A stretch of DNA of 64,000 bases from Ligustrum vulgare (Eukaryota > Streptophyta > Magnoliopsida > Lamiales > Oleaceae), in NCBI GenBank assembly GCA_963555705.1, contig OY743187.1, positions 9,190,133-9,254,132 on the forward strand, given 5' to 3'. The notes beneath the pieces were generated by a model. The model searched no databases and had not been told where the DNA came from. It saw only the letters and a list, made by a program, of their open reading frames with translations. This document shows positions 13,150 to 26,700 of the stretch, one piece after another (position 1 is the first letter of the stretch; the number at the start of each line of letters is the position of its first letter). The translations under genes and the position numbers were made by a program.

Positions 13150-13584
13150 TGATGCCAAATCGACTTGATCCTCCCTGCAAACCTGAAACAATGCGGGGCT
13201 TTCCCCCCGTAGTAGCTCCGGCGTGATAATCAGTAGAGAGAAGTTGTAGAAAAATAACTAATAATTTCTTATTATTCTCAAGAGTTTCGTACCTTAATGC
13301 CATGGAGTGTGGAGGTATTTATAGGCACAACCTTTCCACGTATTTAGGAGAGGAAATCTCCAAAGAATCCGGAATTATGGTTTGGTTAGGTAAGTTCCCC
13401 TGCAAAATAGGAATGATGATTATCTTACCAAGAATAAGAATATTGGTTACCTTATCAAGAGTGGGATCCGGATTTGGTGGCATAATTCTAGCACGTGCCT
13501 AACAGATCGATCGTGCTTTGTCTAATATTCGATCGTATATCTCGCATTCCATACGATCGTTCGTATTTATTCGAATATGAGTCA
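13150..13584 (-). repeat. 5' LTR of the Ty3/gypsy element
   Basis: 435 bp, the partner of 8337-8771, with matching TG...CA ends and five mismatches. It is followed on the + strand by the ATAAT target duplication. Confidence 0.93.
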
Positions 13585-13589
13585 ATAAT

Positions 13590-14609
13590 AATATCTAGTT
13601 TAACATATCTTGAGCTTATTTTAGGATGGAGAAAAAGAAGATATTATGCTCTAATAATTGCCAATATAACTTACATGCAATGTCTTAAGCAAGAAGCAAG
13701 AAATTCTATCACATCAAAAGTTGTAGGAAGAAATACTAAGAATACAAAAGATTCATCTCTTGATAAAATTTTTCTAAAAATTAAGAGTACCATAGATGGT
13801 ATCCTATCATTCATATTATTGGAATTTCCCCGGCTATGCTAGCTATACAATAGTAAAATTGTTCTAAAAATTAAGAGTACCAACAGAAGGTATCCCGTAT
13901 GATAAAATTGTTATAAAAATCAAGAGTATTTTCATGGTAAGATGGGTGGTGATTGTCGAAGAAGAGGGGTGGGAAGTTGGTGGAAAGAGAGGTGGTGGAG
14001 GCAGCCATAATGGTGGTGCAGTGGTGGTTGTGGATAAGGAAGAAGAAGTGGCAGTGAGATGAGGCATCCGAGAGAGGATGGAGAAGAAGAATGAGAAATT
14101 TTCTGTAATAAAGAGAGAAATCTTGAATTAAAAAAAAAAAAATTAAAGATTGCTTGGTTAATTTGCCCTTCACATAAAAAAAATTGTGTATTCCACGTGA
14201 CTTATTTAAGGTCAAAACTAATGAAGTATGTTAAAATGGATTAATTCTACTAATAAGCATACATTGGGACTTACATTGTCAAAAATAAAGATTTGAATGT
14301 TTTTTCAATTTTTTTTGAAAGATTGTGGATTATAATCATTGTATTACACTCATAACTTACGAACTCGCTCATGAGCCAACTCATAAATCAACTCGTGCCA
14401 ACCGTTTAATACCTAACCATATGACAATATTTCTTTAATTTTTTTTTTTAAATGAACAATTTTAATTTTATCAATATTTTAGACTTTTTTTTTTTTTTTA
14501 GTTTAAAATATTAGAACATTATTACTATTTATAGGCGAATTGCTCAAACGACCTAATCCTCTAGTTTTGACTTTTGACCATAGGCAAATCAACATTTTCC
14601 CTTCTTTAT
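13590..14609. other. No gene recognised
   Basis: AT-rich. A reading frame at 13,600-13,842 (+) has no recognisable domain. A short degenerate repeat, CTAAAAATTAAGAGTACC, occurs near 13,774 and 13,863, with a diverged third copy near 13,912. A GGTGG-rich stretch lies at 13,940-14,070. Confidence 0.4.
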
Positions 14610-15852
14610 TTTTATAAAGATATGGTACCAAACCGTTAGTTCTGGTTTGGTTTGGTTTGATTTGATTTGATTTGATTTTGGGACCATTACTTGAATTCTT
14701 AAAAATAAATGTAAATTAAAACATGTTTATATCAGTTTCTTCATTAGAATTCATCTACATCATTACTAAATAGAAAATGAAATTTTTAGTTAATTAAACA
14801 AAAGTTTAGAAAAAGTAATATGTTATTTCAAATCGAAGAAGAAGTAACTTGCTTGAAGGAAGCTCGCGACTCGTCGAAATTTAGAGAATTGAACATAAAG
14901 GCCGTTTAAACTCATACTTATAGGTTTAGAGCAAAAAAATCCGATTCGCTCCACCGATCCGTTGACCCGACCCCAAAAAAATGCCGATCCGCGGATCGGT
15001 GGGGGCGGATCCTGGCTAGTCAACGGATCGGGGGGATCCTCCCCGTTTAATTAAAAAAAATAAAAATTAATTTTAAAAAATTAATAAAAAAAATTTTTAA
15101 AAAAATTATTGCGGATCGAGGGGCCGATTCATCCCGTCCCACCCTACCCAGACCCAACCCGACCCAGACCCGAACCGACCCGAAAAATGGCGAATCGCGG
15201 GGAGGATCCGGATCGGCTGAAATCTTTTCGAGGCGGGGCGGGGCGGATCGGGGCCCGATCTGCCCCGTTGCCAATGCTAACAGGTTACAATGAAGGTCTG
15301 ACTCTGCCCATTTTGTCAGACACCGTGTGAGTTAGTGATGAAATTTGCAATTTGAGTTTGTGTTAACTCTTGAGAATTGACGAATTGGACCGAAATTTAT
15401 ATATACATAACGTTTTAAAAATAAACATCAATGCCGTTGATGGTGATTAAGGAGTGCAACGATTGTTGTGTTATAAGAGTGCAAGTAAAATAGTGTGAAT
15501 GCTTGTCTATAATGGAAAAGAAGAGAAATGGATTAGAATAAAAATTTAGATTTATGATTTTAAATCTTTTTTAATATGAAATGAGGTACAATGTATGATA
15601 AATAACATTTTTGAACATTTCACATTTATAATTTTAGATTTGAGTTTTTTGGTGAGACGAATACGTATTGATTTGTATATTTATATATATAAATTGAGTT
15701 TGATTTTTAGAATCAGAACCAGAATAAAAACTAAATGATTCTTGATTCTATGAATCAAATCATTTTTTTTAATGTAGGAATCGAATCAAATCGCCTGATT
15801 TTGTTTGATTATGATTGGGTCTGATTTAATTCTATTATTTTGAACAACCCTA
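14610..15852. mobile_element. TIR element copy B, left end truncated
   Basis: It matches copies A and C from the AAAGATATGGTACCAAACC region onward, through GGGACCATTACTTGAATT, to a right end reading ATTATTTTGAACAACCC. The left terminal repeat is not recognisable, so this copy is truncated or eroded. A 352-bp GC-rich MITE interrupts it at 14,927-15,278. No coding capacity. Confidence 0.65.
14927..15278. mobile_element. GC-rich MITE nested in copy B
   Basis: The segment is absent from copies A and C at the same point. Its ends read TAGAGCAAAAAAATCCGATTC and, inverted, AGCATTGGCAACGGGGCAG. The body is full of GGATCGG and GACCCGA strings that pair with one another. Possible duplication: TATAGGTT on the left, AACAGGTT at 15,279-15,286 on the right. 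It probably belongs to an hAT-type family; elements with related GGCAAC termini sit at 20,076 and 43,731. Confidence 0.55.
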
Positions 15853-15893
15853 CTTTATTTTATTTTACCATTTCAAAAGCCACGTATCAGTAA

Positions 15894-16026
15894 TCAATCC
15901 GTCGGCGCCCCTCTGTTTGGCCTTGCCCTCAACTAACAACCACTCAATCGATTCCTCCACTCAATCCGTTGGCGCCCCTCTGTTTGGCCTTGCCCTCAAC
16001 TAACAACCGCTCAATCGATTCCACCA
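15894..16026. repeat. 67-bp tandem duplication upstream of lipoyl synthase
   Basis: Two near-identical units start at 15894 and 15961 (each TCAATCCGT.GGCGCCCCTC...). They differ at a few bases. The pair ends about 47 bp before the chosen start codon and is followed by a (CCG)n run at 16,036-16,059, so it probably lies in the 5' leader or core promoter. Confidence 0.9.
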
Positions 16027-16073
16027 CCAGAAACGCCGCCGCCGCCGCCGCCGCCGCCGTATACAAGGAGAAA

Positions 16074-19000
16074 ATGAATTCCCGTTTTTTTTCTTTTGCC
16101 ACTCGATCCCTTAAATCCTATAACAAATCCCCTCTCTTCTCTCTCTCTCAACCGAGTCATTGCTTCTTCTCTACCTCTGCCTCCACCCCCACAACCTCGA
16201 CCCCACGGTCAGATTTCCAGAAATACCCTCCGACCCTCGATGGCTTGCGCCAGCGGCTCGCAGCTGAGTCACCAGCATTAGGCGACTTTACTAATCTCCA
16301 ATCCGAAAACCACTACTCCGTTGAAGTTGGCACCAAGAAGAAGCCCCTGCCCAAACCCAAATGGATGAAGGAATCGATTCCCGGGGGTGAAAAATACACG
16401 CAGATAAAGAAAAAATTGAGGGAATTGAAATTACACACCGTTTGTGAAGAAGCCAAGTGTCCTAATTTGGGGGAATGTTGGTCCGGCGGCGAAACTGGTA
16501 CTGCTACTGCTACCATTATGATTCTTGGTGATACCTGCACTCGTGGTTGCAGGTAAAGTGTCCATCTGAAAAATATTTCCGTATTGTTATTTGTTAAGGC
16601 TGGGGTTTATGATTGATTACTGGAATCAAATCTGTGAATTTCTTGATTGGATTCAGTACATTTTTGTTTATTTTATGATGGATTATTTGCAATGATCAAA
16701 GATTGCAAAATACATACATTTCTTTTTTCTTTACGAGTCGGGGGTGGGTTTGGAGCGGATTATTTGAATGGTAATTAATTGGTTGTGGAAAGAAGCTCAC
16801 TTGATGCACTTAGAAGTACAATATAGAGAGAACCCGAGGGGCGGTGGCATTATGCAATTGGAGTAATCATAATAATTCTCCTGTTGGAAATGTCGTCTGT
16901 CTGTTAAATTACCAGCCGAGATTAGTGACAACTACTAAAATACTATTTGCTGAAAGGGTGAAAAAGATTTATATTTCCTCATGGTATATGATGAGTGCAC
17001 TGTCTGAAGAAATTAAAGTGTAAAGATGCTAATTGTGGGGTGACGATGGGACTCATTTTCATGTCTATTCTCTAGTGCAAGCTATTGAGCTTTGCACAGT
17101 CTTTGTTAAATTGAAGACTATTAATTTTTGAAGTCTTGTATTTCATCTTAAATTTTCAGATTCTGCAATGTGAAGACATCACGAACTCCACCTCCTCCCG
17201 ACCCAAATGAGCCCACAAATGTGGCTGAGGCAATTGCTTCATGGGGCTTGGATTATGTGGTGATTACCAGTGTTGATCGCGATGATTTACCAGATCAAGG
17301 TAGTGGCCATTTTGCCGAGACGGTGCAGAAATTGAAGATATTGAAGCCTACCATGCTCATAGAAGCTTTAGGTATGAACTTATTGTTCTTCTGTTTGTTT
17401 AAGTTGCTCAATGTGTGGATGTAGACGATTGAGCATTCTGCAGCAAGTAGAGTAAAAGTAAGGAAACTGATCTAGGTTTAGCCTCATAAAAAAGGGTCTA
17501 TATTTAACCTCAAAATTTTATGTGTCAAATTCTGAATAATTTATGCTTTTTCTCCTGTAAATATGTGATGTGATGAATGGAGCGGGTTTAAGGCAACAAT
17601 GAGAAATTCAGTGGCTCAGGGGTCAACAAAAAATTCGATGACTCACTTTCATTTATTGAGAACTACATTCCTTTTGTTCCCTCCCAATTGATAGTTTCTA
17701 TAAGTTGCACCTCAACTAATTGGCATTGATTAATGCCCTTTATCAGTTATATTAACTAAGCTGCTGATCCTTTAGGCAGGAACTTCAACATGGAAACTCA
17801 TGCTCTCCGTGGAGAATTTCAACCTATAAATTTAGATGTAGGATGCCTATCTAAGTTTACACATTAATAATGTTATTTTACTATTTGTATGTTGATAAGA
17901 AAAAAAAGGATTGGTTTTGCTATCTTGATGAAAAAAGTATTTTCTTGAAATATGTTCTGCTAAGTGCATTTTGTTCAATTTGTAGTTCCTGATTTCCGAG
18001 GAGACCCCAGCTGTGTTGAGAAAGTTGCAAAATCTGGGTTAGATGTTTTTGCTCACAACATTGAAACAGTTGAGGAGCTTCAAAGTGTAGTACGTGACCA
18101 TCGTGCTAACTTTAAGCAATCTATGGATGTTTTAGTAATGGCAAAGGACTATGCCCCTCCAGGTACACTCACCAAAACGTCAATAATGTTGGGGTGTGGA
18201 GAAACACCTGACCAAGTTGTGAAAACTATGGAGAAAGTGAGGGCAGCAGGTGTTGATGTAATGACTTTTGGCCAGTACATGAGACCCTCAAAGCGTCACA
18301 TGCCAGTATCTGAATACATAACTCCAGAGGCATTTGAGAAGTATCAAGTCCTCGGCATGGAAATGGTTGGTTCCTTTCCTTTGTCTTTCTGTAAAAACGA
18401 AATCACGTTAATTAATAGTGGTAATTGCTATTATGTAATAGCTATCTTCTAGCAATTTCCATACACATCCTTTTCCAATTTGCATTCCTATGTTCTCTCT
18501 CTGAATGCTATATTAATCTGACTAGATTTTTTATTGTTGTGACTTGTATAATTTGGACTACTGCCTGAACTTTGATTTCTCTTCTGTTATAATTTTCTAT
18601 TTTCTACAAGTTTTTTGGTTGCCTCTCCAAATTTTGTTCAAGCGGTATTATGAGGTTCTATTTTTCTGTTACTAAAGAAGAATTAAATCTGTTACTTATC
18701 ACCATAACCTGTGCATCTCATTGCGAGATTCATTTCCTGTTACTAAAGGAGAACTGGAATACGGTATTTTCTTCACCAAGTACTACAACATTATATTTTC
18801 CATTCTACAAAAAAGTACATAAGCTTGTTTCTTGATTTGTTAGTTGTAGACTTTCAGTTCATTCGTCTGACCTTAACCCTTCCTGGTGCCTGAAAACTGA
18901 AAGTGAAAAACTATATAAATAATCGATGAAATCATTTGGTACGTGGTTATTCTTGAACTGTCATTACTTTGATTACATTTTATGTGTGCTTGTACTCTGG

Positions 19001-19363
19001 CAAAATATTGATTTTATGAATCTGCTTTTGTTTTAAATGTCAATATAGTGTCAAAACATAATAGTATATAACAATTCAAGAAGTGAGAGTAAACACTGTT
19101 TTATTTTAAAGATTATGGTAAATAAAAAGTAAGAAACTTTGTTCAAGATTGGTGATAACTAGTTAAGAATGAAGAATATGATTGATGGAACTCTCATTCA
19201 TATTGGTGAACTTAACGTTTCTCTGGATTTGTGGCAGGGATTTCGATATGTTGCATCTGGCCCCATGGTTAGATCATCATACAAGGCGGGTGAATTCTAT
19301 ATTAAATCCATGATAGAATCAGACCGTGCTGCATCTTCTTCCAAGAACTCAGTAATCAGGTGA
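16074..19363 (+). CDS. LIP1: Lipoyl synthase, mitochondrial (4 exons)
   Basis: A radical-SAM enzyme that inserts two sulfurs into protein-bound octanoyl chains, making the lipoyl cofactor of mitochondrial dehydrogenases and glycine decarboxylase. Exons: 16074-16552, 17160-17371, 17986-18365, 19238-19363; all introns are GT-AG and the joined length is 1,197 nt (398 residues), usual for plants. Residues 1-40 ([14 protein letters not shown]...) are Ser/Arg-rich, like a mitochondrial transit peptide. The auxiliary cluster motif CX4CX5C is at C124/C129/C135. The radical-SAM motif CX3CX2C (C155/C159/C162) spans the first intron. The family's C-terminal RSSY is at 369-372. I chose the ATG at 16074 because it follows the CCG run and begins the transit-like segment; the frame is open upstream to 15969 but without an ATG. 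The gene appears intact. The gene name follows Arabidopsis LIP1. Confidence 0.95.
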
Positions 19364-20075
19364 TTGATAGTCATTATGCCAACGAGTCGATGCTCATGGT
19401 AGCTAGACAGAAAATGTTACATTTCTTCACCAGGTGACCTTTATCCACTTCAAAAGGCTTCGTCTTCGTCTTCGTCTTCAACGCCAGAATCAGTAATAAT
19501 TTGTCCATAAGAGTCACCTGCTAAAGGATTTGCACATTGAAATGATACTGGTTATATCTATTAATTAATTTTGTTATGGACCGTACATCAACTCTGATGT
19601 AAAATTGTAATTATATATCTTGAAAGATTCCTGTCTGCTGCCTTAATGAAATAAAAAGCTTCTCGTTTCTTATGTTTCTTCATGATTGAGATAGTTAAAT
19701 TTTCCGGCCATTAGCCAAAGATTCGGATCGGAAACCCCGGTGTATGTTATAATGGATAAATAGTTTGTGACTTTCATGATTTTAACTGTGATAAAAACCT
19801 ATCTAATTTTATGCATTTGCATAACTATTATCTTATGCTTGTTTCCGTCATATTTCAAAATCAAATTCTTTATTTATTTATTTACTTTTTGGAAATTCTT
19901 ATGCAACCATGTCTGGATTACAAATCGATTGAACAGTGTCTAATTCGGAAACAGAGCTACTGAAAATTCTCTGCTTGATCTATGTAATAGGTTAGAGATT
20001 GCTGTCTTAATCACGAATGAAGAAATGACTGAAATTTCGGCAATTGACGGGTATTCCCCGTTAGGGTTTAATGTT
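19364..20075. other. Lipoyl synthase 3' region and spacer
   Basis: Probable 3' untranslated sequence includes a CTTCGTCTTCGTCTTCG run near 19,458 and an AATAAA at 19650-19655. Nothing else is recognised before the MITE at 20,076. Confidence 0.45.
19650..19655 (+). terminator. Possible poly(A) signal of lipoyl synthase
   Basis: AATAAA about 290 bp after the stop codon, in otherwise plausible 3' UTR. Plant poly(A) signals are loose, so this is tentative. Confidence 0.35.
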
Positions 20076-20510
20076 GGGATGGCAACAGGACTTGATCTAA
20101 AAAGTGGGGATGCGGATGCCAAAAATATTAGTTTCCGTCCCCGTTTATTATTATATATATATTTTTTTAAATTTGAAATTTTTTTGATTTATTTTTAACA
20201 TTTGACAATTAAATATTATATTTTTAATTGAGTTATTTGGGCGTAAGCAAGCTAGGAATTGAAGAGTTTGGATAAAATTTTTGAATTTTGACTATTATTA
20301 ATTTTGAGCTTTTATTTATTTATTTATTTTTAATTGAATTTATTAATCGGGGACAGAGCGAGAGCGTGGATCACCATTCTCGTCCCTCGTTTGGAGACAC
20401 TTTCTCATCCCCATCTTCACCTCATTACCGTCTTTGTCGAGGATTCTTCGTCCCGTTTGGATCGAGTCCTCGTTGAGTTCGAAGATTCTCTGCCCTGTCA
20501 CCATTTCTAG
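20076..20510. mobile_element. MITE with GGCAAC-type ends, 435 bp
   Basis: Flanked by a perfect 9-bp duplication TTTAATGTT (20067-20075 and 20511-20519). Ends read GGGATGGCAACAGG and, inverted, CTAGAAATGGTGACAGG. No coding capacity. It separates lipoyl synthase from the helicase promoter. Two further elements in the window share GGCAAC-like ends. Confidence 0.75.
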
Positions 20511-20724
20511 TTTAATGTTGATAAAGATGAAGGGCTTTAATTATGGTGCTGAAAGTCTGGAGAGGGAAAAGTGCGATTATATAGTTTTGGACTAAAGTGC
20601 TGGGAGCTTTAGATTGGGGTAGAAAAGTACAAATTTCCCATGACACGAACAATTCTCAATTGGCAGCCTGAAAAGGCTGAAATATTTATCCATAACTTCC
20701 TCTCTCCTTTTCCCTCTTCGGGTT

Positions 20725-23700
20725 ATGGCGGGCTTGCTGGACACTCTCACTCTCTCCAATGCGTCGGTTTCCTTACTCTCCGGCGGCCGGAGAATCACAT
20801 CCTCCGACTTTCAAGGCCTCCACCTATCTCCTAATTCATTCCAATCACCAAGTCTGAGCTCAAAACCCTCTTGCGGCCGAGCTCGAATCGTCTGCGACGC
20901 GTCTCAACAAATATCCCTTGACGAAGGTTATCAAAGTTGTAAATTATGCTTCAGAGTTTTTATTTTTTCGAATTTGCACAGGATTTTGATTTCCAAAATG
21001 TCATCAACGGTTCAGGGGTTTTAATCTTTTCTTTTGAAAATACTAGCAGTAATTACGTGCATTGCAAGTCTTATGTATAAAATGAATGTGATTCGCAATG
21101 TCTTCATAGAACTAATACTATTTTTTTAAAGTTGTTGAGGTAAAAAATATTATTAAAAGAAAAAAAATGAAATTGTAGATATGATTTATTTATTTATTTA
21201 TTTTTGAATTTATGTATATAATGTGAAAATGTTGAATAAATCAAAATATTTTGTTTTGTTTTGTTTTGACTACACTACTTTTTTGCACATTACACATCTT
21301 ATGTAAAGAAAGAATAATTTGTGCAATTTTTTGTAGTAATAAGCAGCTTTTGAATAATATTTGCAATGTTTCAATTAACTAAAAAAAATAGTTTGTTAAT
21401 GTCCCACAATTTTTATTATTTTTGTTTTCGACTTTTTCAAAAACCTTTGTAGTTTGTATTAAAATTTTATGCAAAAGTGTGACATATACTTGAACATTTT
21501 ATTCATCTCCACAAGAAATATCGATGTGAGAAGTAATCAGTCAAAATTGAAAATAAAAAAAACTATGTAAATTTGAACAAAGAAATAGTAAGTAGTGTAT
21601 TCGAAAATTAATCTGGAAAAAATATGTTACATGTTTTGTACAGTAAATGATGTAATTCCTCCAATGAGTTTGTAAAGGATGTAAGAATTTAGATATTATT
21701 GAATAGGATAATGTGTACTGGACAATAGAAAGTTACAAAATCATTCAAATTCCAATTATATTTTTCTTTAATATTTAATTTACAAAAAATTTGTAAGGAT
21801 AATTAAATTATGCAGATTTTTTAATAAATTTCTCAAAATATTGTTGATTTTTATGTCAAATTTTATGCTTCGAATTGGGAAAAGATAACGTAAAAAAAAA
21901 AAGTTTACCATGACACACGCTTTGTATGGTCTGAATGTTAAAAAAAAATTGTGAAAAATTTCTTTAATACACATTTTAACCAAATTTCCCTTTCAATAAC
22001 TTCAAACACTCATCTCTAGACCTTATAAAGAAAATGATTACAGAATATTGAATTTAAAAATTTTCAGAGACAAATTAAAAATTATTTATTTAGTCTATTA
22101 TGGTATTATCGTTTTCATTCTAGAATAATTGATAACCCAAACAATAATAATTTGAAGAATTTCTACATTGTCAATAAAGAGAAATATTTTACAGTGACGA
22201 AGTAAGGTGTGAAAAATGACCTAGAAATCTTTTGATCATGTAATGTAATGTATATATTTTAGCTTAGAGCTTTTGTGTTATTATTATGTGTTTATGGGAT
22301 CATACTAATTGGTCCTTGTTTTGTTTTAACTTAATTAGTTAATGAGAATATTAAATGAGGGTATAGTTAGTTTAGAGCAAAAAATATGAGGGCAAAATGG
22401 TGATGTGAGTGTAGATGAGAACTAGGATGCTTTATTAATTTTATATTAAAATTGTTAGTAATATGATATCTCTATGTTTACTTAATAGATATCGCCAAAA
22501 AGAGTTCCAATATGTTTGGCAGCACAAAATTGTAACCTTCGAACTGGATTAGAAAGCTCTGATTCTAATTTGAACTAATCTTTTACAAATGCAAATTAAA
22601 ATATCCCAGTTGTACGTTAACATATATTAATTCTGATATGAATTCTTCATATTTTGTGGTTGCATAGGGCATAACAGGGGAGTGAGCAGGAGTTTTGGGA
22701 GACTGAAAGCACAGAGAGTAAAAGATCTGGTTAGAGAAAGTTATAAAAAAAAGAAACAAGACAATAACCTGGAACATGGTGAACAGAAAGCAAAAATTAA
22801 ACCACCAGATCTTTCCATTGTGTCGCATGATGATACCAATTTGCTGGATGAGCAGGTGGTCGTCCGTGTTCAGAAACATGCTTCGAAAAATATCAACTCT
22901 CGTGTTCCATCTGCCAGAAAAAGTGTTTCTTCAATAGATTCTGCTGCGTCCTCAAAAGGATGGGGTAATGTAGAGCCAAGTGATAGATATGGGTATAAGG
23001 TTGATGATATCTCAAAAAAGTTGAAGAAATTGAATATAAAGAGTGACTTTTTTAGCAGAAAGTCATTTGATGAACTGGGGTGTAGTGACTACATTATTGA
23101 ATCGTTGAGGAATCAAAATTATATACGTCCTTCACATATTCAGGTAAATCATTTAAATGTCAGAATGGACTTTTCACTCCCTATCGATGTGTTATCCCCA
23201 TCATTTAGAGTTTCATGGCCAATAGAAGATAGATTCTATAATTTTTCTTTTCTTTTTTTGCACGTTGTTATAAGGTGTCAACAATATATGGCGTTTACTA
23301 GGTCACCAAATTTTGTATCTTGTCTTAAGACAATTTTCACGTCCTTTACTACACGTCTTCTAGCAATATCCCTATAAAAAATTGTTTCTCATTCTGCATA
23401 TGCTAGGTGGCATAAATGATCCAACCAACTTCTGTTTAACATCCTTCTCTCTTTCCCCTTCTTTTATTTACACTTACTGATCCCAGCCTGCTGTCTTTTC
23501 CAGCTATTCAACTTTCCTTTGCTACTTGTGCTAGCATGTGAAACTATCGTGTTTCCTGTACACTATTTGTATGATTGGCATGTAATGATCTTAGAGATGG
23601 CTTTCTTTTAGATGAAGGTAGGAAATTGGGACTACTGAATGGACCCCGACATACCAGTGTAGGAGTAAGACCTATAATTGGTCTCATGCTCATCACTTTT

Positions 23701-26700
23701 ATCTTAACCATGAATTTTGTTTAATATATGGACTTGTGAAATAAGACAAATGTTAAGATTGTTTATTCTTGGATATTCTGATAATATTTTGTAATTTTAC
23801 CATCAATGGCATGCACTTTTGCATCACTATTTTGTTTGAGAAAAGCTACATAGATGTCTTGTTAATGCATTAATAGTAATTGCAGGCTATGGCATTTACA
23901 CCAGTTATTGGGGGAAAGAGCTGCATTATAGCTGATCAAAGTGGATCTGGGAAAACTTTGTCATATCTGGTACCACTAGTTCAGCGTCTTAGACAAGATG
24001 AACTTCAAGGAATTGGAAAACCAGTATCGCAAAGTCCTCGAGTTGTTATATTGGTACCGACTGCTGAGTTGGCTTCCCAGGTCTGATAATATGTTTGAAT
24101 ACTATTTTTTGGTTTGTGCTCTCCATCATATTTATTGCAGTGCTTCGAGATTGGACAATCTTTAATACTTCTGGTTTTGGATTTTGTGCTGTTCTTTAAA
24201 AGTGATAGGTTTAAGGAAAAGATTTTCTGACCCACGTTGATTTTTAGTCGTTTTTCTATGATCATAATCTTGAACATTTTTCATCACTTGACACTTGGCA
24301 TATGTATTCAATTGAAAATTTCAATTAGTGTGTGTTCTCCAACTGAGGAACATTATGTTAAATGAAATTATGAAATTTGAACTGCTTCTTTTACTCTATA
24401 TATATCCGACTCCTTTTAAGAAGATTTTTGTGAAAAAACTCTACTTATCGCAGATTGATACTTTTTTGCTTCTAAGCGATTAGCTCATTGTTATTACCCT
24501 AGGTGTTTGATATGTTTTATTTCAACTTACACATCTAAAAACTACATTGGCAGGTTTTAAGTAACTGTCGATCTTTGTCAAAAGTTTGCGTCCCTTTCCG
24601 GTCAATGGTTGCCACGGGTGGTTTTCGGCAGAGAACTCAGTTGGACAATCTTAAACAGGAATTAGATGTTCTGATAGCTACTCCTGGTCGATTCATGTTT
24701 CTAGTTAAAGAAGGATTCTTGCAGTTGACGAATCTTAAGTGGTTTCTATCTTATACTTCTGTTTCTAATTACTGTCTAAAATTCATGACTAATCAATATC
24801 ATCTATAGTGTGTTTGGCAATTTGTTTATAAACGGTCGTTTATTAATATTGTTTATAAATAGCAACGTGACAGCTCGTTGGTCCAATTTTTTGAAAAGTA
24901 ATAATATTTGACTAATCGAAATTGTTGACTTTTTTTTAAAAATAAAAATAAAAAAAGGTCCAATGAAACGTTACCACGTGGCCATTTATAAACAAAATTT
25001 ATAAACAAAAGCTTTGATTTGTATGTTAGGAAAAAATCTGAGCATAAGTTTGGCATGCGCCAATCTGATTAGCGAAACCTATAATTCCGTTCATCCATTA
25101 TTAATTATAATGAAGCTTATAAACTGTTGGTCCTAAACTTACTTGCTAGTTCCTTTTCAAGTTTTTGTTAGAAAATCAAATATGCATTGACTGAAGGATA
25201 CTTCTTGATTGAGATCTTTGTTCGGTTAATTGGAGTTTTAACAGTTAGGGAACAAGTTTAAATGCATTTCAGATTTTATGGATAAAAGGGAGTTGAAATC
25301 ATTTTCACTGAGAAGATGGTTACAGCTTACAGGAATATTCAAACGAGAAGAAAAAGTTAATAATTAAAATTTCTGAACAGCAGGGACTGTTCAGAACTAG
25401 GTCTGAAGTAAATTAATTCTGGTTTGGGTAATGGTTTAATGTTACGTCGTTTGTAATGAAGTGAAGAGGAGAAGATGAAATAACACTCAATCTACCCGGG
25501 TTAGGCAAAATACACAAATATATTAAAATTCTCACAATTCAATTATTTTCATAGCTTGATATACAGATATCAGTAACTTGTTTACACTCTAGATATTAAT
25601 GGTCCAACAATAACAACAACAAAGCCTTGTCAATTCTAGATTTAGTGGAAATAAGTCAAAAGTAACTTTTTTTATTTTTTTGGGATTTCAAACACACAAA
25701 ATCCTAAGTAAATTATTAAACATTTGGTAAGTAATGTAAAATTTTTTTTAAATAAAAAATATTTTAGACATGTCAGCAATCCCACTCTGTTGCAGTGCCT
25801 GTTTTGTTATATAAGTATTCAAACTCATATCTTCTCTTCTTATTTGATCATTAACAGTGAATTTGAAGATTCATTAATCTAATATTCCCCTCTCCAACAT
25901 GCATCTCTTCTGTAATGTCAAAGGAAATCATATATTTTGCAACCATCTCAGACCATATCTACCTCTTGGCTTCTAGCCTGTTCTACTACAATTACTCCAT
26001 TTTCTCTTAAACCAGCTATGTAAGACGTTCATTCTATCCTGAACAGGTCCCACTTGGCATATTAATCAGTTTTATTTTATTCATCTTGTGCAAAAGAATG
26101 ACAGAAAACATGTATGCACCTCACATCAGATAACTTTATTTCTTCAAAATGAGATGTTCTTCATGGAAATTGGACTCACATTCAAACTTTATGCTTCAGT
26201 GCTGTACTGGACGAAGTTGATATACTGTTTAACGATGAGGATTTTGAGCTTGCATTACAAAGTTTGGTGAACTCTGCGCCTGTTACAATGCAATATCTAT
26301 TTGTGACCGCAACATTACCAGTGGAGATATATAACAAGCTAGTTGAAACTTTCCCTGATTGTGAGGTCATAATGGGTCCTGGAATGCATCGTACAAGCCC
26401 TGGACTAGAGGAGGTACAATTCTTGTTCTAATGTCACATATGGTTATTGGAGAAAATTGTCTTATTTTCCAATAAAAAATCCTGCTAAGCCAACAATTTT
26501 TTTTTTTGGCTTTCCATCTTGTAATTTCTAATAATGGTCGTAATTATTTGCATGCTGAAAAAGTGCTGCTTTAATACTGTGAAATAGTGACAAATGGAAA
26601 ACATTGTGTCGGGTTTTTATCTTATGAAAGTTATCTCACTGGACCTAGAAATTTTAACACCATAATAAAAAAAGCGAAGTACCTGAATTATATGGTCAGG

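Larger units (their letters stand above)
8337..13584 (-). mobile_element. Ty3/gypsy Tat-like LTR retrotransposon, internally deleted
   Basis: Complete insertion of 5,248 bp: two 435-bp LTRs with TG...CA ends, flanked by a perfect ATAAT duplication (8332-8336 and 13585-13589). Minus-strand order is 5' LTR, primer site (GGCGCC motif), RNase H remnant, integrase, a 50-bp tandem array, an antisense gene, purine tract, 3' LTR. Gag, protease and reverse transcriptase are missing: the leader next to the 5' LTR runs straight into the RNase H part. RNase H/integrase order, this primer-site motif and an antisense ORF beyond integrase are features known from Tat/Ogre/Grande-type Ty3 elements. The copy cannot make its own RT, so if it moved in this form it did so in trans. 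Confidence 0.92.

Noticed and set aside
13495..13842. 115-codon + strand ORF
   Set aside because: It begins inside the LTR and shows no recognisable domain; it is an accident of the insertion junction.
15047..15330. ORFs on both strands rich in Pro, Arg and Asp
   Set aside because: Produced by the inverted GATCCG/GACCCG strings of the nested MITE.
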